DNA from: Streptomyces sp. NBC_00178
Lineage (GTDB): Bacteria > Actinomycetota > Actinomycetes > Streptomycetales > Streptomycetaceae
Assembly: GCF_036206005.1 (NCBI RefSeq)
Contig: NZ_CP108143.1
Coordinates: forward strand, 4,307,501-4,371,500
Direction of reading: 5' to 3'
DNA length: 64,000 nt
Shown here: one piece after another, positions 7,462-17,106 of the stretch
Numbering within the stretch: the first letter of the stretch is position 1
Layout: each line of letters begins with the position of its first letter
Program-made: the position numbers and the translations under genes
Notes under the pieces: model-generated
Database searches by the model: none
What the model was told of the DNA's origin: nothing
Seen by the model: only the letters and a program-made list of their open reading frames with translations

Positions 7462-8168
7462 GCGACGAGAAGAACGGCGCACCGCTGCCCACACCGCGCG
7501 ACGACTCCGGTGAGGTCATCGGCGTACGCAAGGGCATGTTCGGCGCCAACAACGGAGGCGACACCTCCGGCTACGGCGGCCTCGTCCGGTCCGTGACCAT
7601 GCCGGGGGCCACGTCACGGCCGTACGGCGGCTGGTTCGACGAGGTGGCCGACGAGCTGGAGGGCGCCCTGGAGGAGCAGGACCTGCTCCCCTCCGAGGCG
7701 ATCGGGAAGACCGTCGTCGACCGGGGGGAACTCACCTTCCACATCGAGCGCGAGCACCTGGTCCGGGTCGCCCGCACCCTGCGCGACGACCCCGCCCTGC
7801 GCTTCGAGCTGTGTACGGGCGTCAGCGGCGTCCACTACCTCGGGGACAAGGGGCGCGAGCTGCACGCGGTGTACCACCTGCGGTCGCTCACCCACGGCCG
7901 GCTGATCCGCCTGGAGGTGTCCGCCCCGGACAGCGACCCGCACATCCCGTCGCTCGTCGGGGTCTACCCGACCAACGACTGGCACGAGCGCGAGACCTAC
8001 GACTTCTTCGGGCTGATCTTCGACGGGCACCCCGCCCTGACCCGGATCATGATGCCGGACGACTGGCAGGGCTTCCCGCAGCGCAAGGACTACCCCCTCG
8101 GCGGCATCGCCGTCGAGTACAAGGGCGCCCAGATCCCGGCTCCGGACCAGCGGAGGTCGTACAGCTGA
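7458..8168 (+). CDS. nuoC: NADH-quinone oxidoreductase subunit C (cluster 1)
   Basis: The product (236 aa) is the 30-kDa peripheral-arm subunit, separate from NuoD as in most bacteria. The signature WHERETYDFFGLIFDGHP lies near residue 176 and the C-terminal QRKDYPLGG follows. About 60 polar residues precede the conserved domain. The GTG start at 7458 overlaps the nuoB stop; nuoD starts on the last base of its stop (TGATG), so translation is probably coupled. Confidence 0.95.
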   Translation: MSDEKNGAPLPTPRDDSGEVIGVRKGMFGANNGGDTSGYGGLVRSVTMPGATSRPYGGWFDEVADELEGALEEQDLLPSEAIGKTVVDRGELTFHIEREHLVRVARTLRDDPALRFELCTGVSGVHYLGDKGRELHAVYHLRSLTHGRLIRLEVSAPDSDPHIPSLVGVYPTNDWHERETYDFFGLIFDGHPALTRIMMPDDWQGFPQRKDYPLGGIAVEYKGAQIPAPDQRRSYS

Positions 8169-9526
8169 TGAGCACTCCCCATTCCCACGCGACGCCCGGC
8201 GTGTCCGGGACGCCGCTCTCCGACGCCCGTGCCACGACCGAGGGGACTGTATATACAGTCACCGGCGGCGACTGGGACGAGGTCGTCGAGTCCGCGGCGA
8301 AGTCGGACGACGAACGCATCATCGTGAACATGGGTCCCCAGCACCCCTCCACGCACGGAGTGCTGCGGCTGATCCTGGAGATCGACGGCGAGACCGTCAC
8401 CGAGGCCCGCTGCGGCATCGGCTACCTCCACACCGGCATCGAGAAGAACCTCGAATTCCGGAACTGGACGCAGGGCACGACCTTCGTGACCCGCATGGAC
8501 TACCTGACCCCGTTCTTCAACGAGGCGGCCTACTGCCTCGGGGTGGAGAAGCTCCTCGGCATCGAGGACCAGATCCCCGACCGGGCCACCGTCCTGCGGG
8601 TGCTCCTGATGGAGCTCAACCGGATCTCCTCCCACCTGGTGTGCATCGCCACCGGCGGCATGGAGCTCGGCGCCACGACGATCATGATCTACGGCTTCCG
8701 CGACCGTGAACTCGTGCTCGACCTCTTCGAGCTGATCACCGGCCTGCGGATGAACCACGCGTTCATCCGGCCCGGCGGCCTCGCCCAGGACCTCCCGATG
8801 GGCGCGATCGACCGGCTCCGCGAGTTCGTGAAGACCATGAAGAAGAACCTGCCGGAGTACGACAAGCTCGCGACCGGCAACCCGATCTTCAAGGCCCGTA
8901 TGCAGGACGTCGGATACCTCGACCTGACCGGCTGCATGGCGCTCGGCGCCACCGGCCCGATCCTCAGGTCCGCCGGCCTCCCGCACGACCTGCGCAAGAC
9001 GGATCCGTACTGCGGCTACGAGACCTACGACTTCGACGTGCCCACCGCGGACACCTGCGACTCCTACGGCCGCTTCCTCATCCGGCTGGAGGAGATGCGG
9101 CAGTCGCTCCGGATCGTCGAGCAGTGCCTGGACCGGCTGGAGCCGGGCCCGGTCATGGTCGCCGACAAGAAGATCGCCTGGCCCGCGCAGCTCGCGCTCG
9201 GACCCGACGGCCTCGGCAACTCGCTCGACCACATCAAGAAGATCATGGGCACCTCCATGGAGGCCCTGATCCACCACTTCAAGCTGGTGACCGAGGGCTT
9301 CCGGGTCCCGGCCGGGCAGGCGTACACCGCCGTCGAGTCCCCTAAGGGCGAACTCGGCGTGCACGTCGTCTCGGACGGCGGCACGCGCCCCTTCCGGGTC
9401 CACTACCGCGACCCGTCCTTCACCAACCTCCAGGCCATGGCGGCGATGTGCGAGGGCGGCCAGGTCGCCGACGTCATCGTCGCCGTCGCGTCCATCGACC
9501 CCGTGATGGGAGGCGTCGACCGGTGA
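8168..9526 (+). CDS. nuoD: NADH-quinone oxidoreductase subunit D (cluster 1)
   Basis: The product (452 aa) is the 49-kDa subunit that forms the quinone-binding pocket with NuoB. NMGPQHPSTHGVLRL near residue 54 carries the pocket histidines, and MDYLTPFFNE and the C-terminal DPVMGGVDR are family marks. ATG 8168 overlaps the nuoC stop. Codons 27-31 (ACT GTA TAT ACA GTC) are rare for this genome and lie in a perfect 16-bp AT-rich palindrome. This is the only nuoD in the window, which matters because cluster 2 has none. Confidence 0.97.
   Translation: MSTPHSHATPGVSGTPLSDARATTEGTVYTVTGGDWDEVVESAAKSDDERIIVNMGPQHPSTHGVLRLILEIDGETVTEARCGIGYLHTGIEKNLEFRNWTQGTTFVTRMDYLTPFFNEAAYCLGVEKLLGIEDQIPDRATVLRVLLMELNRISSHLVCIATGGMELGATTIMIYGFRDRELVLDLFELITGLRMNHAFIRPGGLAQDLPMGAIDRLREFVKTMKKNLPEYDKLATGNPIFKARMQDVGYLDLTGCMALGATGPILRSAGLPHDLRKTDPYCGYETYDFDVPTADTCDSYGRFLIRLEEMRQSLRIVEQCLDRLEPGPVMVADKKIAWPAQLALGPDGLGNSLDHIKKIMGTSMEALIHHFKLVTEGFRVPAGQAYTAVESPKGELGVHVVSDGGTRPFRVHYRDPSFTNLQAMAAMCEGGQVADVIVAVASIDPVMGGVDR
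8245..8260. promoter_or_regulatory. Perfect 16-bp palindrome inside nuoD (candidate operator)
   Basis: GACTGTATATACAGTC is a perfect AT-rich palindrome built from rare codons, 77 bp inside nuoD. Its core TGTATATACA resembles operators of HutC-type GntR regulators. No regulator is assigned. Confidence 0.3.
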
Positions 9527-10380
9527 CCGCGTCCAACCAAGAAGTCAGCCTGGGGATGCCGCAGCTCCCCGCCCCCGCCTACCCGGCCGACGTGCTCGCC
9601 CGGCTCGAAGCGGACGCGAAGGAGGTGATCGCCCGCTATCCCGGCACCCGTTCCGCGCTGCTCCCGCTGCTGCACCTGGTGCAGTCCGAGGAGGGGTACG
9701 TCTCGCGCACCGGCATGGCCTTCTGCGCCGACCAGCTCGGCCTCACCACCGCCGAGGTCACGGCCGTCGCCACCTTCTACTCGATGTACCGCCGCCGGCC
9801 GAGCGGCGACTACCAGGTCGGGGTGTGCACCAACACCCTCTGCGCGGTCATGGGCGGCGACGCCATCTTCGACCGGCTCAAGGACCACCTGGGCGTCGGC
9901 AACGACGAGACGACCGACGACGGCAAGATCACCCTCGAACACATCGAGTGCAACGCGGCCTGCGACTTCGCGCCCGTCGTGATGGTCAACTGGGAGTTCT
10001 TCGACAACCAGACGCCCGAGAGCGCCACGAAGCTCGTCGACGACCTGATCGCCGGCCGTACCGTCGAGCCCACCCGCGGTGCCCCGCTGTGCAGTTACAA
10101 GGAGACGGCGCGCATCCTGGCCGGCTTCCCCGACCAGCGCCCCGGCGCCGTCGAGGCCACCGGCGGTGCGGGCGCGGCGTCCCTGGTGGGGCTCAGGCTC
10201 GCCAGGGGCGAGGGCGTCGCGCAGGCACGGGTGGTCGGGCCGCGAGGCGAGTCCCCGCAGGACTCCGCCCCCCACGACCCCTCACCGACCGAGCACCTCA
10301 GCTCGCATGACGCGCCGCAGCAGACCTCGGCCTCCGACCCGGCGAACCCGGCCGGGCCCACCGCCGAGGAGGGGGAGTGA
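9523..10380 (+). CDS. nuoE: NADH-quinone oxidoreductase subunit E (cluster 1)
   Basis: The product (285 aa) is the 24-kDa [2Fe-2S] (N1a) subunit of the NADH-oxidising module. The four ligands are Cys102 and Cys107 (CTNTLC) and Cys143 and Cys147 (CNAAC), in a thioredoxin-like domain. About 65 residues after the family's usual end form a polar, Pro/Ser/Ala-rich tail. The GTG start at 9523 overlaps the nuoD stop, and nuoF starts on its last stop base. Confidence 0.96.
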   Translation: MTASNQEVSLGMPQLPAPAYPADVLARLEADAKEVIARYPGTRSALLPLLHLVQSEEGYVSRTGMAFCADQLGLTTAEVTAVATFYSMYRRRPSGDYQVGVCTNTLCAVMGGDAIFDRLKDHLGVGNDETTDDGKITLEHIECNAACDFAPVVMVNWEFFDNQTPESATKLVDDLIAGRTVEPTRGAPLCSYKETARILAGFPDQRPGAVEATGGAGAASLVGLRLARGEGVAQARVVGPRGESPQDSAPHDPSPTEHLSSHDAPQQTSASDPANPAGPTAEEGE

Positions 10381-11753
10381 TGACCTTGGCAGCCGAGATC
10401 GACAAGAACGGGACGAGCCCGGAGAAACTCCTGGCCCCCGTCCTCTCCTCCTTCTGGGACGAGCCGGAGTCCTGGACCCTGGAGACCTACCGCCGCCACG
10501 ACGGTTACGAGGGACTGCGCAAGGCCCTGGCCATGACGCCCGACGACCTCATCGCGTACGTCAAGGACTCCGGTCTGCGCGGGCGCGGCGGCGCCGGGTT
10601 CCCCACCGGGATGAAGTGGCAGTTCATCCCGCAGGGCGACGGCAAGCCGCACTACCTCGTCGTCAACGCCGACGAGTCGGAGCCCGGAACCTGCAAGGAC
10701 ATCCCGCTCCTCTTCGCCAACCCGCACAGCCTCATCGAGGGCATCGTGATCGCGTGCTACGCGATCCGCTCCTCGCACGCCTTCATCTACCTGCGCGGCG
10801 AAGTCGTGCCCGTCCTGCGGCGGCTGCACGAGGCGGTGCGCGAGGCCTACGAGGCCGGCTACCTCGGCAAGGACGTGCTGGGCTCGGGCCTCGACCTGGA
10901 ACTCACGGTGCACGCGGGCGCGGGCGCGTACATCTGCGGTGAGGAGACCGCACTGCTCGACTCGCTCGAAGGACGGCGCGGCCAGCCCCGGCTGCGGCCC
11001 CCCTTCCCCGCGGTCGCCGGTCTGTACGCCTGCCCCACCGTGGTGAACAACGTCGAGTCCATCGCCTCGGTTCCCGCGATCCTGCACAGGGGCAAGGACT
11101 GGTTCAAGTCCATGGGCAGCGAGAAGTCCCCGGGCTTCACGCTCTACTCGCTCAGCGGGCACGTCACCAGCCCCGGGCAGTACGAGGCCCCGCTCGGCAT
11201 CACCCTGCGCCAGCTGCTCGACATGAGCGGCGGCATGCGTGCCGGGCACCGCCTCAAGTTCTGGACCCCCGGCGGCTCCTCCACCCCGATGTTCACCGAG
11301 GAGCACCTCGACGTGCCCCTGGACTACGAGGGCGTCGGCGCCGCCGGATCCATGCTCGGCACCAAGGCGCTGCAGTGCTTCGACGAGACCACCTGCGTGG
11401 TGCGCGCCGTCACCCGCTGGACCGAGTTCTACGCCCACGAGTCCTGCGGCAAGTGCACACCCTGCCGCGAAGGGACCTACTGGCTCGTCCAGCTGCTCCG
11501 CGACATCGAGGCCGGCAAGGGCGAGATGGCCGACCTCGACAAGCTGAACGACATCGCCGACAACATCAACGGCAAGTCCTTCTGCGCCCTCGGCGACGGC
11601 GCCGCCTCGCCGATCTTCTCCTCGCTGCAGTACTTCCGTGAGGAGTACGAGCAGCACATCACCGGCAAGGGCTGCCCCTTCGATCCCGCCAGGTCGACCC
11701 TCTGGGCCGACGACAAAGACGACAAGAACGCTCACCGGGGGGTGAACGCATGA
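10380..11753 (+). CDS. nuoF: NADH-quinone oxidoreductase subunit F (cluster 1)
   Basis: The product (457 aa) holds FMN, the NADH site and [4Fe-4S] cluster N3. GRGGAGFPTG at residues 68-77 is the nucleotide-binding loop, NADESEPGTCKD follows near 104, and ESCGKCTPCREG with SFCALGDGA near the C-terminus gives the four cluster ligands. ATG 10380 shares one base with the nuoE stop; a GTG one codon earlier is the alternative. Confidence 0.96.
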   Translation: MTLAAEIDKNGTSPEKLLAPVLSSFWDEPESWTLETYRRHDGYEGLRKALAMTPDDLIAYVKDSGLRGRGGAGFPTGMKWQFIPQGDGKPHYLVVNADESEPGTCKDIPLLFANPHSLIEGIVIACYAIRSSHAFIYLRGEVVPVLRRLHEAVREAYEAGYLGKDVLGSGLDLELTVHAGAGAYICGEETALLDSLEGRRGQPRLRPPFPAVAGLYACPTVVNNVESIASVPAILHRGKDWFKSMGSEKSPGFTLYSLSGHVTSPGQYEAPLGITLRQLLDMSGGMRAGHRLKFWTPGGSSTPMFTEEHLDVPLDYEGVGAAGSMLGTKALQCFDETTCVVRAVTRWTEFYAHESCGKCTPCREGTYWLVQLLRDIEAGKGEMADLDKLNDIADNINGKSFCALGDGAASPIFSSLQYFREEYEQHITGKGCPFDPARSTLWADDKDDKNAHRGVNA

Positions 11754-14257
11754 CAGTCACCACGAGTGCGCCCTCCGGGGGCGGCGAGGCGGCCATCCCG
11801 CCCGAGGACCTGGTCACGCTCACGATCGACGGCATCGAGATCAGCGTGCCGAAGGGCACCCTCGTCATCCGCGCCGCCGAACTGCTCGGCATCGAGATCC
11901 CGCGCTTCTGCGACCACCCCCTCCTCGACCCGGCCGGCGCCTGCCGGCAGTGCATCGTCGAGGTCGAGGGCCAGCGCAAGCCGATGGCCTCCTGCACCAT
12001 CACGTGCACCGACGGCATGGTCGTGAAGTCGCAGATCACCTCGCCGGTCGCGGAGAAGGCCCAGAAGGGGGTGATGGAGCTCCTGCTCATCAACCACCCG
12101 CTGGACTGCCCGGTCTGCGACAAGGGCGGCGAATGCCCCCTGCAGAACCAGGCGATGTCGCACGGAGGCGCCGACTCCCGCTTCGACGGGAAGAAGCGCA
12201 CCTTCGAGAAGCCCGTCCCCATCTCCACCCAGGTGCTGCTGGACCGCGAGCGCTGCGTGCTCTGCGCGCGCTGCACCCGGTTCTCCAACCAGGTGGCGGG
12301 CGACCCGATGATCGAACTGATCGAGCGCGGCGCCCTCCAGCAGGTCGGCACCGGCGAGGGCGACCCCTTCGAGTCGTACTTCTCCGGCAACACCATCCAG
12401 ATCTGCCCGGTCGGGGCGCTCACCTCGGCGGCGTACCGCTTCCGTTCCCGGCCCTTCGACCTCGTGTCGACGCCGTCGGTGTGCGAGCACTGCGCCGGAG
12501 GCTGCGCGACCCGGACCGACCACCGCCGCGGCAAGGTCATGCGGCGGCTCGCCGCCAACGACCCCGAGGTGAACGAGGAGTGGCTCTGCGACAAGGGCCG
12601 CTTCGGCTTCCGCTACGCCCAGCAGCGCGACCGGCTCACCACTCCGCTGGTACGCAACGCGGAGGGCGTGCTGGAGCCGGCGAGCTGGCCCGAGGCGCTG
12701 GAGGCGGCGGCGGCCGGACTGTCCGCCGCACGCGGCCGGACCGGGGTGCTCACCGGCGGCCGGCTGACCGTCGAGGACGCCTACGCCTACAGCAAGTTCG
12801 CGCGGGTCGCGCTCGCCACGAACGACATCGACTTCCGGGCCCGCGTCCACAGCGGCGAGGAGGCCGACTTCCTGGCCGCCCGCGTCGCCGGACGGGGACG
12901 TGACCTGGACGGCAGCGGCGTCACCTACACCACGCTGGAGAAGGCGCCGGCCGTCCTGCTCGCCGGATTCGAGTCCGAGGAGGAGGCGCCCGGCGTCTTC
13001 CTCCGGCTGCGCAAGGCCCACCGCAAGCACGGGCAGAAGACGTTCGCACTGGCCTCGCACGCCACCCGCGGCCTGGAGAAGGCGGGCGGCACGCTGCTGC
13101 CCGCCGCGCCGGGCACGGAGACCGAATGGCTGGACGCCCTCGCGGGCGGTGTCGGCCTGGAGGGCGACGGTGCCGCCGCCGCCGAGGCGCTGAGCGGCGA
13201 GGGCGCCCTGATCGTGGTGGGCGAGCGGCTCGCCGCGGTGCCCGGCGCGCTGAGCGCCGTCGTACGGACCGCCGCCGCCACCGGCGCCGCACTGGTGTGG
13301 ATCCCGCGCCGGGCCGGTGAGCGGGGGGCGATCGAGGCGGGCGCGCTGCCGTCGCTGCTGCCGGGCGGCCGTCCCGCCACGGACCCGCGGGCCAGGGAGG
13401 AGGTGGCGTCCGTGTGGGGCGTCGCCGAACTCCCCGCCGGATTCGGCCGCGACACCGGCCAGATCGTGGAGGCCGCTGCGGACGGCGGGCTGGCCGCGCT
13501 GCTGGTCGGGGGCGTCGACCCCGAGGACCTGCCCGACCCGGCGGGGGCGCTGCGCGCGCTCGACGAGGTCGGCTTCCTGGTCTCGCTGGAGCTGCGTCCC
13601 GGCGCGGTCACCGAACGCGCCGACGTGGTCCTGCCCGTGGCCGCCGTGGCGGAGAAGCCCGGCACCTTCCTCAACTGGGAAGGCCGGGCGCGGATGTTCG
13701 AGGCCGCGCTCAAGCCCGAGCAGATGCCACGGACGCTCTGCCCGACCGACGCCCGGGTACTGCACATGCTGGCCGACGCGCTCGACGTGCACCTGGGCCT
13801 GCCCGACCTGAGGGCGGCCCGCCGTGAGCTCGACCGCCTCGGCGGATGGCAGGGCGGCCACGCCGAGGACCCCCGGGCCACGTCCCGTCCGGTGCCCCGG
13901 CCCGGCGACGGCGAAGCGGTCCTCGCGGGCCACCGGATGCTGCTCGACCGGGGCCGTCTCCAGGAGGGCGACGAGGCACTGGCCGGCACACGGCACGCCG
14001 CCGTCGCCCGGCTCTCCGCGGCCACCGCCGCCGAGTCCGGGGTGAAGGACGGCGATCTGCTCGCCGTCACCGGCCCCGCCGGCACCACCGAACTCCCGCT
14101 GGCCGTCACCGAGATGCCGGACCGGGTGGTGTGGGTGCCCCTCAACTCCGTCGGCCGGGGCGTCCCCGCCGACACCGGTGCCCAGCCGGGCGGACTGGTC
14201 CGGATCGGTCCGGCCGCCCCGGGTTCCCACGTCGTGACATCGGAGGTAGGAGAGTGA
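11750..14257 (+). CDS. nuoG: NADH-quinone oxidoreductase subunit G (cluster 1)
   Basis: The product (835 aa) is the 75-kDa subunit with the electron wire. From the N-terminus: a [2Fe-2S] ferredoxin domain (FCDHPLLDPAGACRQC), the His-Cys3 cluster N5 (HPLDCPVCDKGGEC), N4 (CVLCARC with ICPVG), and a molybdopterin-oxidoreductase-like region. CEHCAGGC followed after 27 residues by Cys gives the C-x2-C-x3-C-x27-C pattern of the extra cluster N7, present only in some bacteria. ATG 11750 overlaps the nuoF stop. Confidence 0.96.
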   Translation: MTVTTSAPSGGGEAAIPPEDLVTLTIDGIEISVPKGTLVIRAAELLGIEIPRFCDHPLLDPAGACRQCIVEVEGQRKPMASCTITCTDGMVVKSQITSPVAEKAQKGVMELLLINHPLDCPVCDKGGECPLQNQAMSHGGADSRFDGKKRTFEKPVPISTQVLLDRERCVLCARCTRFSNQVAGDPMIELIERGALQQVGTGEGDPFESYFSGNTIQICPVGALTSAAYRFRSRPFDLVSTPSVCEHCAGGCATRTDHRRGKVMRRLAANDPEVNEEWLCDKGRFGFRYAQQRDRLTTPLVRNAEGVLEPASWPEALEAAAAGLSAARGRTGVLTGGRLTVEDAYAYSKFARVALATNDIDFRARVHSGEEADFLAARVAGRGRDLDGSGVTYTTLEKAPAVLLAGFESEEEAPGVFLRLRKAHRKHGQKTFALASHATRGLEKAGGTLLPAAPGTETEWLDALAGGVGLEGDGAAAAEALSGEGALIVVGERLAAVPGALSAVVRTAAATGAALVWIPRRAGERGAIEAGALPSLLPGGRPATDPRAREEVASVWGVAELPAGFGRDTGQIVEAAADGGLAALLVGGVDPEDLPDPAGALRALDEVGFLVSLELRPGAVTERADVVLPVAAVAEKPGTFLNWEGRARMFEAALKPEQMPRTLCPTDARVLHMLADALDVHLGLPDLRAARRELDRLGGWQGGHAEDPRATSRPVPRPGDGEAVLAGHRMLLDRGRLQEGDEALAGTRHAAVARLSAATAAESGVKDGDLLAVTGPAGTTELPLAVTEMPDRVVWVPLNSVGRGVPADTGAQPGGLVRIGPAAPGSHVVTSEVGE

Positions 14258-15672
14258 CCGGCCTCGCCCAACTCGCCGCGGCGCCCCAGGGCGCCGTCCT
14301 CGCAGCCGAGGACCTCTCCATGTTCGGCACGGACCCCTGGTGGCTCGTCGTCGTCAAGGCGGTCTTCTGCTTCGCGTTCCTGATGGTGACCGTGCTCTTC
14401 TCCATCGTGTGGGAGCGCAAGGTCGTCGCCTGGATGCAGCTGCGCATCGGTCCCAACCGGCACGGACCCTGGGGCATGCTCCAGTCGCTCGCCGACGGCA
14501 TCAAGCTGATGCTGAAGGAGGACGTGGTCGTCAAGCGCGCCGACAAGGTCGTCTACATCCTGGCCCCGGTCATCGCCGCGGCGCCCGCGTTCATGGCGAT
14601 CGCCGTGATCCCCTTCGGCCCGGCCGGCAACGAGGTGTCGATCTTCGGCCACCGCACGACGATGCAGCTGACCGACCTGCCGATCGCGATGCTGTACATC
14701 CTCGCGGTCGCGTCCGTCGGCATCTACGGCATCGTGCTGGCCGGCTGGTCGTCCGGATCGACGTACCCGCTGCTCGGCGGACTGCGCTCCTGCGCCCAGA
14801 TGATCAGCTACGAGATCGCGATGGGCGCCGCGTTCGCCTCCGTGTTCCTCTACTCCGGCTCGATGTCGACGTCCGAGATCGTGGCGGCGCAGCAGGACCG
14901 CTGGTTCGTCCTGCTCCTGCCGGTCTCGTTCATCATCTACATCGTCACGATGGTCGGGGAGACCAACCGGGCCCCGTTCGACATGCCGGAGTCCGAGGGC
15001 GACCTCGTCGGCGGCTTCAACACCGAGTACTCGTCGATCAAGTTCGCGATGTTCATGCTCGCCGAGTACGTCAACATGGTCACCGTCTCCGCGGTCTCCG
15101 TGACCCTCTTCCTGGGCGGCTGGCGGGCACCGTACCCGGTCAGCACCTTCTGGGAGGGCGCGAACCACGGCTGGTGGCCGATGCTCTGGTTCGTCGTCAA
15201 GGTGCAGGTGCTCCTCTTCTTCTTCATCTGGCTGCGCGGCACCCTGCCCCGGGTCCGCTACGACCAGCTGATGAAGCTCGGCTGGAAGGTCCTGATCCCG
15301 GTCTCGGTGGTCTGGCTGATGCTGGTCGCCACCGTCAGGGCGCTGAACAACGAAGGCTACGAGTTCTCCAGCATCCTGCTGTACGTCGCGGGGGCCGTCA
15401 TCGCCGTCCTGCTGGTCTCCTTCGTGGCGGACGTCTTCCGCGACCGCAGGGCCAGGGCCGCCGAGGAGGAGGCCGGACCCGAGCCGGCCTTCGACCCGAT
15501 GGCCGGCGGATTCCCCGTACCGCCGTTGCCCGGCCAGACACTGCCGCCGGTACCGCGCCGCAGTGCGCGGCGGGAGCGGGAGCTCGTTGTCAGTGGTGGA
15601 CCGGACACCCGGAGTGACGAACACGTGGGTGCCGCAAGTGCGAGTGACGGAAGGGAGGCCGACGGTGTCTGA
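14254..15672 (+). CDS. nuoH: NADH-quinone oxidoreductase subunit H (cluster 1)
   Basis: The product (472 aa) is the membrane subunit that completes the quinone channel (ND1 homologue). It has about eight transmembrane helices with RIGPNRHGPWGMLQ near residue 66 and GETNRAPFDMPESEGDLVGG near 234, which carry conserved charged residues of the E-channel. The C-terminal 80 residues are a polar, Pro-rich tail. The GTG start at 14254 overlaps the nuoG stop; nuoI starts 8 nt before its end. Confidence 0.95.
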   Translation: MTGLAQLAAAPQGAVLAAEDLSMFGTDPWWLVVVKAVFCFAFLMVTVLFSIVWERKVVAWMQLRIGPNRHGPWGMLQSLADGIKLMLKEDVVVKRADKVVYILAPVIAAAPAFMAIAVIPFGPAGNEVSIFGHRTTMQLTDLPIAMLYILAVASVGIYGIVLAGWSSGSTYPLLGGLRSCAQMISYEIAMGAAFASVFLYSGSMSTSEIVAAQQDRWFVLLLPVSFIIYIVTMVGETNRAPFDMPESEGDLVGGFNTEYSSIKFAMFMLAEYVNMVTVSAVSVTLFLGGWRAPYPVSTFWEGANHGWWPMLWFVVKVQVLLFFFIWLRGTLPRVRYDQLMKLGWKVLIPVSVVWLMLVATVRALNNEGYEFSSILLYVAGAVIAVLLVSFVADVFRDRRARAAEEEAGPEPAFDPMAGGFPVPPLPGQTLPPVPRRSARRERELVVSGGPDTRSDEHVGAASASDGREADGV

Positions 15673-16255
15673 CTCCGCAGACCCCTCAGGGGAGAAGTTC
15701 CAGAATCCTGTGGCCGGCTTCGGCGTGACCTTCAAGGCCATGTTCAAGAAGCGGCTGACCGAGCAGTACCCGGAGACGCCGAAGGTGACGGCTCCGCGCT
15801 TCCACGGCCGGCACCAGCTCAACCGTCACCCGGACGGGCTGGAGAAGTGCGTCGGCTGCGAGCTGTGCGCCTGGGCGTGTCCCGCGGACGCGATCTACGT
15901 CGAAGGGGCGGACAACACCGACGAGGAGCGCTACTCCCCGGGGGAGCGCTACGGCCGCGTCTACCAGATCAACTACGCGCGCTGCATCCTGTGCGGACTG
16001 TGCATCGAGGCGTGCCCCACCCGGGCGCTGACCATGACCAACGACTTCGAGCTCGCCAACACCACCCGCGAGAGCCTCATCTACACCAAGGACGAGCTGC
16101 TCGCGGGCCTCGACGAGGGCATGGTCGACAGCCCGCACGCGATCTTCCCCGGCATGGACGAACAGGACTACTACCGGGGCCTGGTGACCGAGGCCGCACC
16201 CGGCACGGAGCGCCAGACCGCCGTCTCCAAGGGAGAGAAGGAGGTGGACGCATGA
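15665..16255 (+). CDS. nuoI: NADH-quinone oxidoreductase subunit I (cluster 1)
   Basis: The product (196 aa) carries two [4Fe-4S] clusters (N6a, N6b) in an 8-Fe ferredoxin fold: Cys62, 65, 68 and 72 (CVGCELCAWACP) and Cys107, 110, 113 and 117 (CILCGLCIEACP). It links NuoG to NuoB. The GTG start at 15665 is 7 nt after AAGGGAGG and lies inside the end of nuoH. nuoJ overlaps its stop by 4 nt. Confidence 0.95.
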   Translation: MSDSADPSGEKFQNPVAGFGVTFKAMFKKRLTEQYPETPKVTAPRFHGRHQLNRHPDGLEKCVGCELCAWACPADAIYVEGADNTDEERYSPGERYGRVYQINYARCILCGLCIEACPTRALTMTNDFELANTTRESLIYTKDELLAGLDEGMVDSPHAIFPGMDEQDYYRGLVTEAAPGTERQTAVSKGEKEVDA

Positions 16256-17106
16256 GCCCCGACCTGGCCGCAGCCGCCACGGCCACCTCGACGGGTGAGG
16301 CCGTCCAGTTCTGGCTGCTCGGCACCGTCGCCGTCATCGGCGCACTCTCCACGGTCCTGATGAAGAAGGCGGTGCACAGCGCGCTGTCGCTCGCCGGGAC
16401 CATGATCGTGCTGGCGGTGTTCTACCTCGCCAACGGCGCCTACTTCCTGGGCATCGTCCAGGTCGTCGTCTACACCGGCGCCATCATGATGCTGTTCCTC
16501 TTCGTGGTCATGCTCGTCGGTGTCACGGCGGCGGACTCCCTGAAGGAGACCCTCAAGGGCCAGCGCTGGCTGGCCGCCGCCTGCGGACTCGGCTTCGGCA
16601 TCCTCCTGATCGCCGGCATCGGCCAGGCGTCGCTGACGTCGTTCAACGGTCTCGGTGCGGCGAACGCGAGGTACGGCGGGAACGTCGAGGGCCTGGCCAA
16701 CCTCATCTTCACCAAGTACGTCTTCGCCTTCGAGATCACGGGCGCCCTGCTGATCACGGCGACCGTCGGCGCGATGCTGCTCACGCACCGCGAGCGCACG
16801 GAGCGAGCGAAGACGCAGCGGGAGCTCTCCCAGGAGCGGGTGCGCGGCAGCCACCTCCCGCCGCTGCCGGCCCCCGGTGTCTACGCCCGGCACAACGCCG
16901 TGGACATCGCGGGACTGCTCCCGGACGGCACCCCGTCCGAACTCACCGTCATGCAGACCCTGCGGCAGCGCGGACAGATCCGCGACGTGTCCAGCGAGTC
17001 GCTCGCCGACCTCAAGGCACTGGAACAGCGCTCCGTGGAGCGACTGGGCCGTGACCGCGGCACGGCCGGCGACCGCGCGGAGGAAGAGGAGGAGGTCGCC
17101 AAGTGA
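16252..17106 (+). CDS. nuoJ: NADH-quinone oxidoreductase subunit J (cluster 1)
   Basis: The product (284 aa) is a membrane subunit of complex I with five predicted helices in the first 175 residues, including the conserved VQVVVYTGAIMMLFLFVVML. A 110-residue charged C-terminal extension follows, usual for Streptomyces NuoJ. ATG 16252 overlaps the nuoI stop; the nuoK GTG overlaps its own stop. Confidence 0.95.
   Translation: MSPDLAAAATATSTGEAVQFWLLGTVAVIGALSTVLMKKAVHSALSLAGTMIVLAVFYLANGAYFLGIVQVVVYTGAIMMLFLFVVMLVGVTAADSLKETLKGQRWLAAACGLGFGILLIAGIGQASLTSFNGLGAANARYGGNVEGLANLIFTKYVFAFEITGALLITATVGAMLLTHRERTERAKTQRELSQERVRGSHLPPLPAPGVYARHNAVDIAGLLPDGTPSELTVMQTLRQRGQIRDVSSESLADLKALEQRSVERLGRDRGTAGDRAEEEEEVAK

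Noticed and set aside
8245..8260. LexA (SOS) box in nuoD
   Set aside because: The half sites CTGT and ACAG are only 4 bp apart, not 8, and the Streptomyces LexA box has a different (GAAC-N4-GTTC) form.
11732..15822. Long antisense frames opposite nuoG/nuoH (up to 965 codons)
   Set aside because: They show Arg/Gly/His/Asp-rich, low-complexity translations mirroring the sense codons and no domain; shadows of the real genes.
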